From Celoporthe dispersa (lineage: Eukaryota > Ascomycota > Sordariomycetes > Diaporthales > Cryphonectriaceae), in assembly GCA_016584495.1 (NCBI GenBank), contig WAID01000007.1, forward strand, positions 2,714,001 to 2,778,000: DNA of 64,000 nt, read 5' to 3'. This document shows positions 1 through 9,229 of this stretch, piece by piece. The first letter of the stretch is position 1; each line of letters begins with the position of its first letter. The notes below the pieces were generated by a model. It made no database searches, was not told the origin of the DNA, and saw nothing but the letters and a program-made list of their open reading frames with translations. Made by a program: the position numbers and the translations under genes.

Positions 1-1103
1 CCTCGGACCGGGACGACTCGCCCATCTCGACATCCTCCCCGCTCCGAGGCCGCGCCTCCGGGTCCACGCTCCTGGCAGGCGACGGGTCCCGGCTGCCGGC
101 CTGCGAGAGCCCACCCGGCATCGCCTCTGCTGCTGCTCGTGGTGGTTTCAGCCCGCCCTCGCTCGCACCAGGCGCGGGGCTGTCGCGCATCGGGGTCCTC
201 CCGCCCACAGACGCCGGGCGCGGCGTGCCGGCCCCCTCCTCGCCGATGCCCTTGGGCACCGCAGACGCGACACCGACCGCGCCGTCGGGCCTGGGCGTCG
301 CGTTCCCGCTGGCGCTGCCGGGCCGCGGCGTGTGTGCCTCCGCCGCGGCATCGCCCTCCCCGGCGCCCTCGCCGTCCTCGTCCATGCCCTCGCGCCTCTC
401 GACCTCCTCCTTCTCGTCGCGGATCAGTCGCCGCAGCCGCATGCTCTCGTCCATGATCCGGCTGAACTGCTCCCGCCGCTCCCGCCACGTGGCCGCGTAC
501 GTGTCGCTCTCCGCCTCGAGCTGGCGGCACTCCTCCTCCAGCTTGTCGATCCCCGCCGCCGCCCTGGGCCGCTCCTGCAGCGCCTTGTTCTCCAGGATCG
601 CCCGCGCCAGCCCGTCCCATGCCTGCCGCCGCGCGTGTGTCTCCTGTGCCGCCGCCAGCTGGAGCCTGAGCTGCGCCGTGCTGTCGCGCACCCTGGCGCA
701 CGTGTCCAGGATCTGGCCCCGCTCCGCCGCGTACCTCTCGCGCTGGCCTGCGTTCGCCGACCGCAGGAACTGGAGCCGACCGATCGTGTAGTCGAATGCC
801 GCGAAGTCAAGCGTGATGTCCTCCTTGAGCTGTGCGAAGTCGGTCGCGGGCTCGGCGTCCTCGTCGCCCTCCCTCGTTGTGGTCGTGGTCCCGTCCGGGC
901 GCGTCGGTGCCGTTGCTCTGCTGCTGTGGCGCCGGCTCGGGCGGCGGTGTCAGGGTCTGGCGTATCTTGCTGTTGGCGAGCTGGTTGATGGTCGCGAGGC
1001 GCTTGGTGATGCGCTTGAAGGGTTTCTCCTCGATGCTGAAGAGGCGGGACTTGTGGAGCTGGTTCTCCTCCTCTGGGTCGAGGAGGTCCCAAGAGGATGC
1101 CAT
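1..1103 (-). CDS. THOC7: THO complex subunit 7 (THOC7/Mft1-like), 3' end cut by window edge
   Basis: Predicted subunit of the nuclear THO/TREX complex, which couples transcription elongation to mRNA export. The start is the ATG at 1103 (MASSWDLLDPEEENQ). Conserved THOC7 features follow: the segment DYTIGRLQFLRS, then a long coiled coil with ETHARRQAWDGLARAI and WRERREQFSRIMDES, matching the order in the human protein. An acidic/proline-rich tail (EDVEMGE) stays open to base 1, so the C-terminus lies outside the window. There is no intron, but the frame breaks near 867-873: the N-terminal frame must lose one base to enter the coiled-coil frame, and the only GT in the region cannot be a sensible donor. 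Dropping one G of a GGG run gives a smooth join, so I treat it as a sequence error. Divergent from the elongin A gene. Identification rests on remembered family similarity. Confidence 0.75.
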
Positions 1104-1811
1104 GGCCTGCAGGCTGTGTGTGTGTGTGTGTGGGTGGGTGGGTGTGAATAATTGCTTTTTTGGTGGAGGCGGTGGAGGAGATTTGTTGTGGGAAGAGAAG
1201 AGGGAGGGGAGGAAAAAGAGAGGGAGGGAGGATGGATGTCAATGTCGAGGTTAAAACAAAGGTTGCAGCTTGCCCTGCCGTAGTACCTTTGTACAGTGCC
1301 CAGCTGGGGTTAGCGCTGTTATTTAGGCTCGTCCAGGCCTGAACTTTAGCGTGTGGGCCCTGTGAGGCTGCAGCAGTGGGATCAACACAGCGCAAGGCTG
1401 CGATCGTTTTTCGTGACCTTTCTTTTCCTTCCTCCTCTGCTCCGTGATGAACTGCAACCCGTCTGTCACAGCACACACAGCATCTTACCCATGTGCTCTG
1501 GACTTTGTACGTGGGTGTTGCAGCAGCATTCAGATTACCTGGAATTCTCTAGGTAGAATGGGACAGTCTTCTCTTCTCTCTCATCCGCTCAGCTGCCCCT
1601 CCTTGTTCCTTATTTAGATCAGAGACTCGGTATCTACCCTCTCCTTTCAAATTTCCACCCTGTCTTTTCTTCCCCATGACAACATGGATACCCACCTTGA
1701 TACACTCTTTCTCTTGTGACGCACTTGCACATGATTGGTGGCCTACCTTAAACAAAAGACGATATTCCAGCCTCGGCAGATTCGAGGCTTTCGTCCAAGA
1801 CCACTCCTAAG
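1104..1811. promoter_or_regulatory. Shared upstream region of THOC7 and elongin A
   Basis: Head-to-head intergenic stretch of 708 bp. It holds a (TG)n tract running into GGGT repeats at about 1115-1144, just upstream of the THOC7 start, and a pyrimidine-rich stretch (about 1560-1710) before elongin A. No further ORF is convincing. Confidence 0.5.
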
Positions 1812-3181
1812 ATGGGGGTCCCCACCCTCGGCGACCTCTCCCGCCGGGTCGCCAGGGCCAATATCGATCAGGTGCAGTACATGCCCAAGTATCTGGCATG
1901 GTGGAAAGCCAAGGAACTCCTGGCCCTCGTCAAGAGACCCGAGCAGCTGGCCTTCATCGAGGAGACATCTGATCACGTCCTCGAGTATTCTGATTGTCTA
2001 TGGGAGCCATTTATCAAGAAGAACTTTACCAAGAGGTTCAACAGGCTCATCAAGGACCTCAGAGAGGAGCAGGGCACAGATGAGCCTGTCCATGATTTTT
2101 CCTGGCGCGAGCTGTACTTTCAGTGGTGGGAAGAGGACAGTAAGTTTCTCTCCTGAGCGGACCACCCCCTTCCGGTCTGGCCTCCCGTAACCTCACATCA
2201 TACTGACCAGCCCCGCACCATCAAGAAATCAAAGAGGCCGAGGACATAGCCAGGATGGAGATGTCCGCTGAGGAGCGAGCCCAGGCCGAGCTGGCCAAGT
2301 CAGCCAGGGTCGTGTCCCCGTCAGCCATCCGGACCATCCAGAAGGGGGTCCGGATACTCGGCAGCAGCTTCGACCGCGCCTACACCCCTCGGGCAAAGAA
2401 TGCCGTCCAGGTGGCCAAGAGGGCTGCCAAGGAAGAGAGCCGGCGCAGGTCGCTTGCCAAGACGTGGGTGCGCACCGGGGCCAAGGGCCCTGCGAAGATT
2501 AGAAAGGTTCCCAGGGGCCTGGCCGAGGAGGTCCGCATCAGCAAGCAGCCCAAGTTCATCCCCCGCGCGGCCAAGCCTCCGCTCACACCCTCACCTGCGG
2601 ACCAGGAGCGCGCGAGACGCGAGGCACGGCTGCTGGCTGCTAAAGAGGCACCTGCGTCTGGTGGTATCAAGTCTCAGGGCGCACCGTCCAAGGCCGCGAG
2701 TGGCGGTCCTAGACCGTCGGTCGCGGGACCCTCGACGACACCATCGACGACACCCAAGAAGCCAAGGACCCCGGCTTTCCAGACGACGACGGACCTGCTG
2801 TTCCCTGGTGGTGGTAGCCTGGCCAAGAAACAACAGAAGGTCGTCACCAAGAGCGTCACCACGGCTTCCGCGCCAGGCTCAGCATCCACGCCGCCCACGC
2901 CCTCAAGCGCGGCCGCGACCCCGCTGTCAACATCTGCCTCACGACTCAGCCAGAGATATCTGCGGGCGAGCCCCCCGAGAGACCGTGCTACGAAGTCGCC
3001 TGCGGATCCGGTTGTTCCCACGCCTGCGAAGCGACCAGCGGCTGCCCTGGACACGGCGGCTGGGGTGAGCAGCTCGGCGGCGGGCTCACCCGCCGGCAGC
3101 GGTCCTGGGAGCCCACCAGGTGCTGCACCGCCCCGAAAGAGGAAGAAGGTCGATGTGTTCATGCCGAAGAAGCGCACGTGA
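1812..3181 (+). CDS. ELOA: Elongin-A family protein
   Basis: Two exons, 1812-2139 and 2211-3181, giving 432 aa. The 71-nt intron has donor GTAAGT, branch point TACTGAC and acceptor CAG, and restores the frame exactly. Residues 1-115 are the elongin A domain: MGVPTLGDLSRRVARANID, a middle SDCLWEPFIKKNF and the signature SWRELYFQWWEED. The rest is basic and low complexity, ending in a nuclear-localisation-like RKRKK and PKKR tail. Elongin A stimulates RNA polymerase II elongation and, through its BC box, recruits elongin C for a ubiquitin ligase. The BC-box cysteine is serine here (TLGDLSRRVA). The start ATG directly precedes the conserved VPTL. Confidence 0.88.
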
Positions 3182-4030
3182 GAACGCGTCAACAGGCTCT
3201 CTCTTACTCCCTCCCCCCCCTCTGTGGTCATGGAGTTTTGTCTTGTTCTTCCCATGGTCTACGGCCTGGCTAGAAAATCATTTGGGTTGGCGATGATTGC
3301 CGGGTTTTGACTGACTGGGTTCCAACAGCCGGGTGTTCTGGATCGGTTGAAGACGGATGGCGTCTCTGGACAGGGACTGGATGGGATCTTTTTCCGAAGT
3401 TTTTTCATTCTTTCTTTGGTTTTTTTGTCTTTGTTTTCACGATGGAGTTGAGGGCATACCCATATCTCATACCCACACAGGGCTTTTTCTTCTACCTCCC
3501 CCCCTGCTGCATGGACTCCTCTGGTTGCACTCTGCAGAAGGTATTCCAGTATAATTTTAAAAGAAAGTATGGTACTCTTGCATCGCTAGTATGCACCAAG
3601 GTAGTGTGACCGTGGAGACAATGCTCTCCCCGCACAATAGAGATACTGAGAATTCTTTTCAAAAATCAACACGCTTCATTGCCTGCTGCCCTGATGCTAT
3701 GGTCTAGGAGGAGAGGTTCATGTAGGCACCTTGAGATGTCTTCTCTCTTCTTGACGAATGCCTCAGGCCCACCACCAGATATGAGGACCATCATCTCCTC
3801 CACGTCTACAAATCTTCTGCCGTCGCATGAGACGCTGGCCATGACTGCCTCCCCCCCTCCTCCTTCCCCCCAGCGGCTCATCTCACAGTCTATCCTCTTT
3901 CCTCCCGAACCTTCGTTTCCCGCCGCTGGGGGGTTGTTGGGTCTATCCATCGCGTCAAGGGGGGTGATGTTCCTTTTCCGACCGGTCGCGTCTTGTCTCG
4001 GGAGACTCGGACATGAGCTCTTCGGACGGC
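3182..4030. other. Convergent 3' region between elongin A and NEDD8
   Basis: Downstream sequence of both flanking genes, with T-rich runs around 3400-3430. The ORFs reaching into it are short and composition-driven; I see no gene. Confidence 0.5.
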
Positions 4031-4643
4031 CTATTGGGAGCCGCCTCTCAGGGCGAGCACCAGATGCAGGACGTTTCCTCCCTCGAGCGAGTAGTCTGAG
4101 GCTTTCTTCTCGTCGGCCCTGGGAACAAGCAGAGTCAGCCCAGGTCTTGTCTCGCCTTCCGTGTATGTACATTCTGGGCCCGACCCACTCCTTCCTGAGA
4201 GGGCCCAGGGAAGGGGGAGGAGTGAGCAGCGGACGGCACACTGACATCTGTTTCCCCTGGTAGATCAGACGCTGCTGCACGGGCGGGATGCCCTCCTTCT
4301 CTTCCACCTGCTCCTTGATCTGCGAGATCTATATGATCATATCGACTGCTGGGTCAGCCACTAGATGCTCGTAATTCGGCCCTGGGTACGTCGCGACGGG
4401 GACGGAATGTCCGGGGCGGGCCGTTCAGAAGGAGGGGGGAGGGGGGAGGAAAGAAGGTTGGCGGGGGTGTCGTACCAGGTAGCTCTCCTCGATATCGAGC
4501 TCGATCTCCTTGCCGGTGAGTGTCCGCACCCTGTATACCCGCAGGTACTATGTCAGCCTCTCTGTCTCTCTGCGCGTTCGGAGCCACGGAGGGGGCCGAT
4601 CCTGGGGGAGAGAGGCGGAATGGGCAGCGTACTTGATCTGCAT
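4031..4643 (-). CDS. NEDD8: Ubiquitin-like modifier NEDD8/Rub1
   Basis: Four coding exons on the minus strand: 4643-4633 (11 nt), 4530-4476, 4328-4246 and 4118-4031, giving 78 aa. Introns are 102, 147 and 127 nt, all GT-AG and phase-consistent. The protein starts MQIKVRTLTGKEIELD, contains EEKEGIPPVQQRLIY and ends LVLALRGG followed by Ser-Gln. Ala72 before the LRGG marks it as NEDD8, not ubiquitin (Arg72). Leu8, Ile44 and Val70 of the hydrophobic patch and Lys48 are present. The two residues after Gly76 must be removed by a processing protease before conjugation to cullins. Residues 19-25 (ESYLISQ) and 51-60 differ from the commoner NEDD8 sequences. No single ORF shows this gene; it appears only after splicing. 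Confidence 0.93.
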
Positions 4644-5204
4644 CTTGGCTGTGATGTGTCGCCTGGGCGGCTGAGAGACTTTGACAGGCGATGCTCTGAA
4701 ATCAGATAGAAGGCGTGTGGAGTGTTGTGCTTGAGGGCTGTTTTTTGATTTTTTTTTTTTTCCTACCAGGGGAACAATGTTGGTAATTTCTTGTGCTTGT
4801 TGTTGACGACTTGTTCAGCTTCGCAGAGCAAATAGTAGATGGATGACTGCCTCTGTGGGCCTGGGTTTATTAAGTCACTGAGGGGCACTTGACAGGCATT
4901 CTCTTGGGGGCAGGCACCGAGGCTGCGGGGAACACCCTGGAGGAGGGCTGTAGTCGCTACTCCAGTACATCGTCATCAACCAAGCTGTCTTTGAATACTC
5001 ACTCGCATGATCCAGAGGTGACATTGAAAACTAGCACTGGACATCCCCTTTTATTTTCTTCTTTTTTTGGTTGAAATCATGAGCCCACACAGCTGGACAA
5101 AGAGTTAGGTCTTATTAATTTTACACAGAGACTGTCCTCCAGAATTGGTAGGCTGCTTCAAGAGGAGGAGAGATGAGAGATTGCATCTGGTCCCAACCGT
5201 GCCA
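4644..5204. promoter_or_regulatory. NEDD8 upstream and PHB2 downstream region
   Basis: Intergenic, 561 bp. A T-tract at about 4741-4763 lies upstream of the NEDD8 start. The right half is the AT-richer downstream region of PHB2. No ORF of interest. Confidence 0.45.
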
Positions 5205-6335
5205 TTATTTGTTTTCGCCCTCCTTTTCAAACACGTTGAGGCCCAGACCCTCCGAGTCCAGCAGCAGCCTGTTCTTGCCGCCGTTCTCCTGCATGATCTG
5301 CGCGATGGCCCTCGCGTTCTCCAGCTTCTTCAGCTCGACGTAGGCCTTGTTCTTCCTGATGGCGTCGCCAATCAGCTCTGCGGAGCGTGCCTCACCCTGC
5401 GCCTTGACCACCATTGCCTGCTTCTCCTGGCGGGCCTTGTCGACGACGAATGCCGCGCGCTGCGCCTCCTGCTGTGCGACCTGTTTTGCTTCCACTGCTG
5501 CCGTGAACTCGGGAGAGAATGCGAGGTGCTAGAGGGAAAGGAAAGAAAAGAAAAGAAAAATCCCGGTTAGCAAGAGAGACGAGGGTGGTGCTGCAAGGCG
5601 GGCATTACATACCGTCAGGGACACGTCGTCCAACAGGATATTAAAGCGCATCGCCCGGCGGGAGAGATTCTCCCGTACCAGCCTGGCGACCATCTCTCTC
5701 TGGGTGATCAGCTGGCTGGCGTTGAACTGAGCCACCACGCTCTTGAGCACCTCGTTCACGATCGAGGGCAGCACCCTCTCGTCGTAGTCCTGGCCGAGGG
5801 TTCGGTAGATCTGGGGCAGGGCGTGGAGTTCGGGTCGGGACAGGACACGACAGGTGATGTTGACCATCTGCAGGTCCTTGGTGCCGGTAAGGGAGGATAC
5901 GTTCCGGGGCTTCGCTCGCACGTCGTAGATGATCTCCTGCTCGAACCAGGGCAGCTTGAAGTGCGTTCCTGTTTGCAACCGCGCCAGTGTCAGTCCCAGA
6001 ACACGCTCGCCGCCATCCCTCCCTCCCTCTCTCTCTTTCAGGCTCCCCCCCCCCCCCCGCGCGACCAAAAACCACCCGGGACTTCCGGACTCACCCTCGC
6101 TGTAGATCTCCTTGCCTACACCACTTAACCTCTTATACTTGATCGCCCTGTGACCACCATCGACGTTGAAAAGCGCATTGCTCAGGGCCATGCCGCCTCC
6201 GACGAGGAGAACCAGGCCGCCGAGGGCGCCGAAAGCAAACTGTGGTGGCTTGCCACCGGGGAAGCCGCCTCGACTCTGTCGCGCGACAGCTTGCAGCCGC
6301 TGCATGTACTCCTCCATCGGGTTTCGGTTCGACAT
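5205..6335 (-). CDS. PHB2: Prohibitin-2, mitochondrial inner membrane
   Basis: Three exons on the minus strand: 6335-6095, 5968-5613 and 5528-5205, giving 306 aa, the usual length. Introns are 126 and 84 nt. The protein starts MSNRNPMEEYMQRLQ, has a membrane anchor at about residues 32-54 (ALGGLVLLVGGGMALSNALF), then the SPFH/band-7 domain (GTHFKLPWFE, ITCRVLSRPELHALP) and a C-terminal coiled coil (AAVEAKQVAQQEAQ...). With prohibitin-1 it forms ring complexes in the inner membrane that scaffold proteases and cristae. Frame and splice sites are all intact. The first intron contains a run of 11 C/G bases. Divergent from CstF-64. Confidence 0.95.
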
Positions 6336-7211
6336 CTTGAGAGGGCGGGTCAGAGCAGCAAGCAGCTGCCTCGTCTGAAGATGTGGGAAAGGGGGAAGAG
6401 GGTGGTTGTTGGTGGTGGTGGTGGTGGTGTGTTGAAGGTGGGATGTTTGTTGTTGGTCGGCTGGCAGACCAGAAGCTCTGCAGAGCTGAGCTTGGGTGAT
6501 CAAATCATTGACTTCTGCCGCGGACAGGGATCAGTCGTCTTGAGACCAGTACATACAGGGGGAAAAAATAAAAAATAAAAACCCGGGGTCGGCAGCGGAA
6601 AAAGGCCCAAGCTCCGCAGCGCATTGGATTACCTGGGCTGGGCCGCCTGCAGGGGTGTTCTCAACCTCATGCAACCCTTCTCACTTCCTACAAAAAACAC
6701 CCATTCAACAACACACCTCGACTTGCTTTGATACAGTACAGGACAAGGCATCATTCATAAAGACTGGACTGCAGGACAGGAATCTGTTGCTGCTGGATTG
6801 AGAAGAAGAAGAAAAAAAAAGAAAAAGAAAAAAGAAAAGACAAAAGGCTCTTCTGTTCTAGTCCGAGTAAAATATCACGCCTTGCCTTGCCTTGCGTTCC
6901 AGAGTCCCTCTTTCTCACCTGTGCTGCCGCTGTTCGCCTCATTCACACAGTACAGACAGTATCGAGGCCTGAAGAGAACCGACACCAGGTGGTAGATTAG
7001 CTGCACTTGTGGCCCCTGCTGTGGCCCTTGCCTTGGCCTTGGGGAAATATCCCATCTGTCTGCTCTGGTCAAAACAACAAACAAACAGCGGATTATCTCC
7101 CCGGCTTCCTGTCCTGTCCCCTCAACATCTGAGCTGCTCATCACCACCCATCATCACCGCTGAGGCTCACCAGTATTCTCCTCTCTCTCTCTATCTTCTT
7201 ACATACACACC
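6336..7211. promoter_or_regulatory. Shared upstream region of PHB2 and CstF-64
   Basis: 876-bp head-to-head region. It holds a (GGT)n stretch at about 6409-6430, an inverted CCAAT box (ATTGG) at 6623-6627 and a purine tract at 6803-6845. No ORF looks real. Confidence 0.45.
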
Positions 7212-7516
7212 ATGTCTTCCAAACCACCTTCACGTGTTGTGTTTGTGGGCAACATACCCTATGGTTTGTCAACTCCCCTCCCCCTCCTCCTCCTCCTCCA
7301 TCATCATCATCATCATCATCATCAAGCACCTCTTGTTAACCTTCAACCTCTCTCTCTCACACCCACAGGCTTGTCTGAGGAGCAGATCACAGATCTCTTC
7401 AGCAGTGCAGGCCAGGTTCTGAACTTCCGTCTGGTCTATGACCGGGAGACTGGCCGCCCCAAGGGTTTTGGTTTTGCAGAATACCCAGACGCAGGTACGT
7501 AATGGTGATGCTGTCC

Positions 7517-7585
<69 letters not shown>

Positions 7586-8327
7586 ACAGCCACTGACCTG
7601 TCGCTTCCCAGACTCGGCCGCCTCGGCAGTTCGAAACCTGAACGACCATGAGATCATGGGTCGCAAGCTGCGCGTCGACTTTAGCAACGAGGGCGGCACG
7701 GGAGGCAACGATGACTCGGCCGGCCAGGACCGCAACCAGTCCTCCAACCTCAACGCCTACAACCCCGCAGGTGCCTCCAACGGCGGCGATGTCGCCCCTG
7801 GCGGCTCCCTGCCCCCGCTACCGGCCGGCGTCCCCCTGCCCCCCGGCGTGACCGTGACCGACCACATCTCGCGCACCCTGAACACCCTGCCGGCCACCCA
7901 GCTCCTCGACATCCTCTCCTCCTTCAAGCAGCTCTGCGCCACCGACCCCGCCCGCGCCACCGAGCTGCTCACCCAGGCGCCCCAGCTCTCCTACGCCATG
8001 TTCCAGGCCCTGCTCCTCATGGGCCTCGTCAGCCCCGAGGCCGTCAACTCCGTGCTCGAGCCTGGCTCCGTCGGCCCTCCCGCCGCCTACCCCGGCGCCG
8101 CTGCCACCCCGCCCGTCGCGCCTGGCGGCTACGCCCCTCCTCCTGCCGCCGCCCCGGCCCCCGCCGCCCAGCCCGCCGCTCCTGCCGGTGCTGCCCCCGG
8201 CCAGACCCCAGATGAGCTGATCCAGCAGGTCCTATCGCTGCCCGAGGAGATCATCCAGCAGCTGCCCGAGTCCGAGAAGGCCGACATCATGCGCCTGCGC
8301 GCGCAGTATGGCGTCGCGCGGCCCTAG
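7212..8327 (+). CDS. CSTF2: Cleavage stimulation factor 64 kDa subunit (CstF-64/Rna15-like)
   Basis: Exons 7212-7263, 7369-7494 and 7612-8327, giving 297 aa. Residues 8-88 form an RRM with RNP2 VFVGNIPY and RNP1 KGFGFAEY. A hinge domain follows (TLPATQLLDILSSFKQL, SYAMFQALLLMGLVSPEAV), then a Pro/Ala-rich linker, and the C-terminal CSTF domain (DELIQQVLSLPEEIIQQLP ... ADIMRLRAQYG). It binds GU-rich elements downstream of poly(A) sites and helps 3'-end cleavage. Both introns (105 and 117 nt) split the RRM and both carry microsatellites: (CAT)8 in the first and (CT)27 in the second. The acceptor of intron 2 must be the AG at 7610-7611, since the nearer CACAG breaks the frame. Confidence 0.92.
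7299..7322 (+). repeat. (CAT)8 microsatellite in CstF-64 intron 1
   Basis: Eight perfect CAT units preceded by (CTC)n, inside the 105-nt intron. Confidence 0.95.
7521..7574 (+). repeat. (CT)27 microsatellite in CstF-64 intron 2
   Basis: Twenty-seven uninterrupted CT units, followed by ATCTCTCTCTCACAG; it makes up almost half of the 117-nt intron and doubles as its polypyrimidine tract. Confidence 0.97.
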
Positions 8328-9229
8328 AGGGCTGCCCTGCCAGCCAGGAGCCGGGATCTCGGGCAGTGATGGACACGACCGTCCCGAGGCGTCTCTCCCA
8401 CCCTTACGGGCCGTGGAATCCCTCTTTTTGGTTGAAGATGGTGTCTGCGGCATGCCCCTGTCACCGGCCCGCCGGGGTCAGGGCGCCTGGTGCGAGCACG
8501 TCCTTGGGTGTGCTGCCTGCCACTACCCGTCAACTGCCGCCCATCCTATGGGCTTATATGAGGCCTGGATTTGTACGCCTTGCTACATGTGTATTACTCG
8601 GCGCTCGGGAGACGTGGACAAGGCGGCGCGTGGCGAGGCAAGTAGGTGCCGTAGCTAGATGACAGAATAACGACTTCTCAAAAATAAAAAAGACTTGAGA
8701 CTGAATGTAGTTTCTATGAAATGAATCCGAAATCTACAAGTTTGAGGGTGGTCACCGTCAGTCAGGCGGGGCCGCCTGAGTCTGCTGAAAGTACCCAAAC
8801 ATCCCCAGGTGGTTTTTCATCACCAAAAGGATGATTTGGCCCAATGTGAATCACTGTCTCTGCTTTGTCGCGATTGTATGATCCCTTTGTGGAGGTTTTC
8901 TCACGCCTACTTCAATGTTGATTTGTTACACTTTCTGGAGCGCCGGTTAGTGGCCAACAGACAGTCCGTTGCCTCCAAACATACACAGTCTCGCGTGTCC
9001 AGCCTTGTAGTCCGCTATGCCAAAAAAAATAAAAATAAATTCCAAACCCAAACCCGGGCACCGATAAATCAAACACGTTCAGATATGGGTACCGTCTTCA
9101 ACCCCAGTTCATGGCGCTCCCTGTGCGGTATGTGCCTGTCGGTTCAATAATCACAATCAAATGGACCTCGCTCGAGGGGGGGCCGGTTGGCTCCCATAGG
9201 GTCCAACCAGTCGTCCGTCTCCTCTAGGA
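8328..9229. other. Convergent 3' region between CstF-64 and the Mg transporter
   Basis: 902 bp of downstream sequence for both genes, AT-richer between 8660 and 9060. Nothing gene-like seen. Confidence 0.5.

Noticed and set aside
424..1476. 350-aa minus-strand ORF covering the THOC7 region
   Set aside because: Arg/Ser/Gly-rich out-of-frame shadow of THOC7 that also crosses its upstream repeat.
3666..4307. 213-aa minus ORF containing EEKEGIPPVQQRLIYQGKQM
   Set aside because: It is NEDD8 exon 3 reading through into the next intron; the true exon joins elsewhere.
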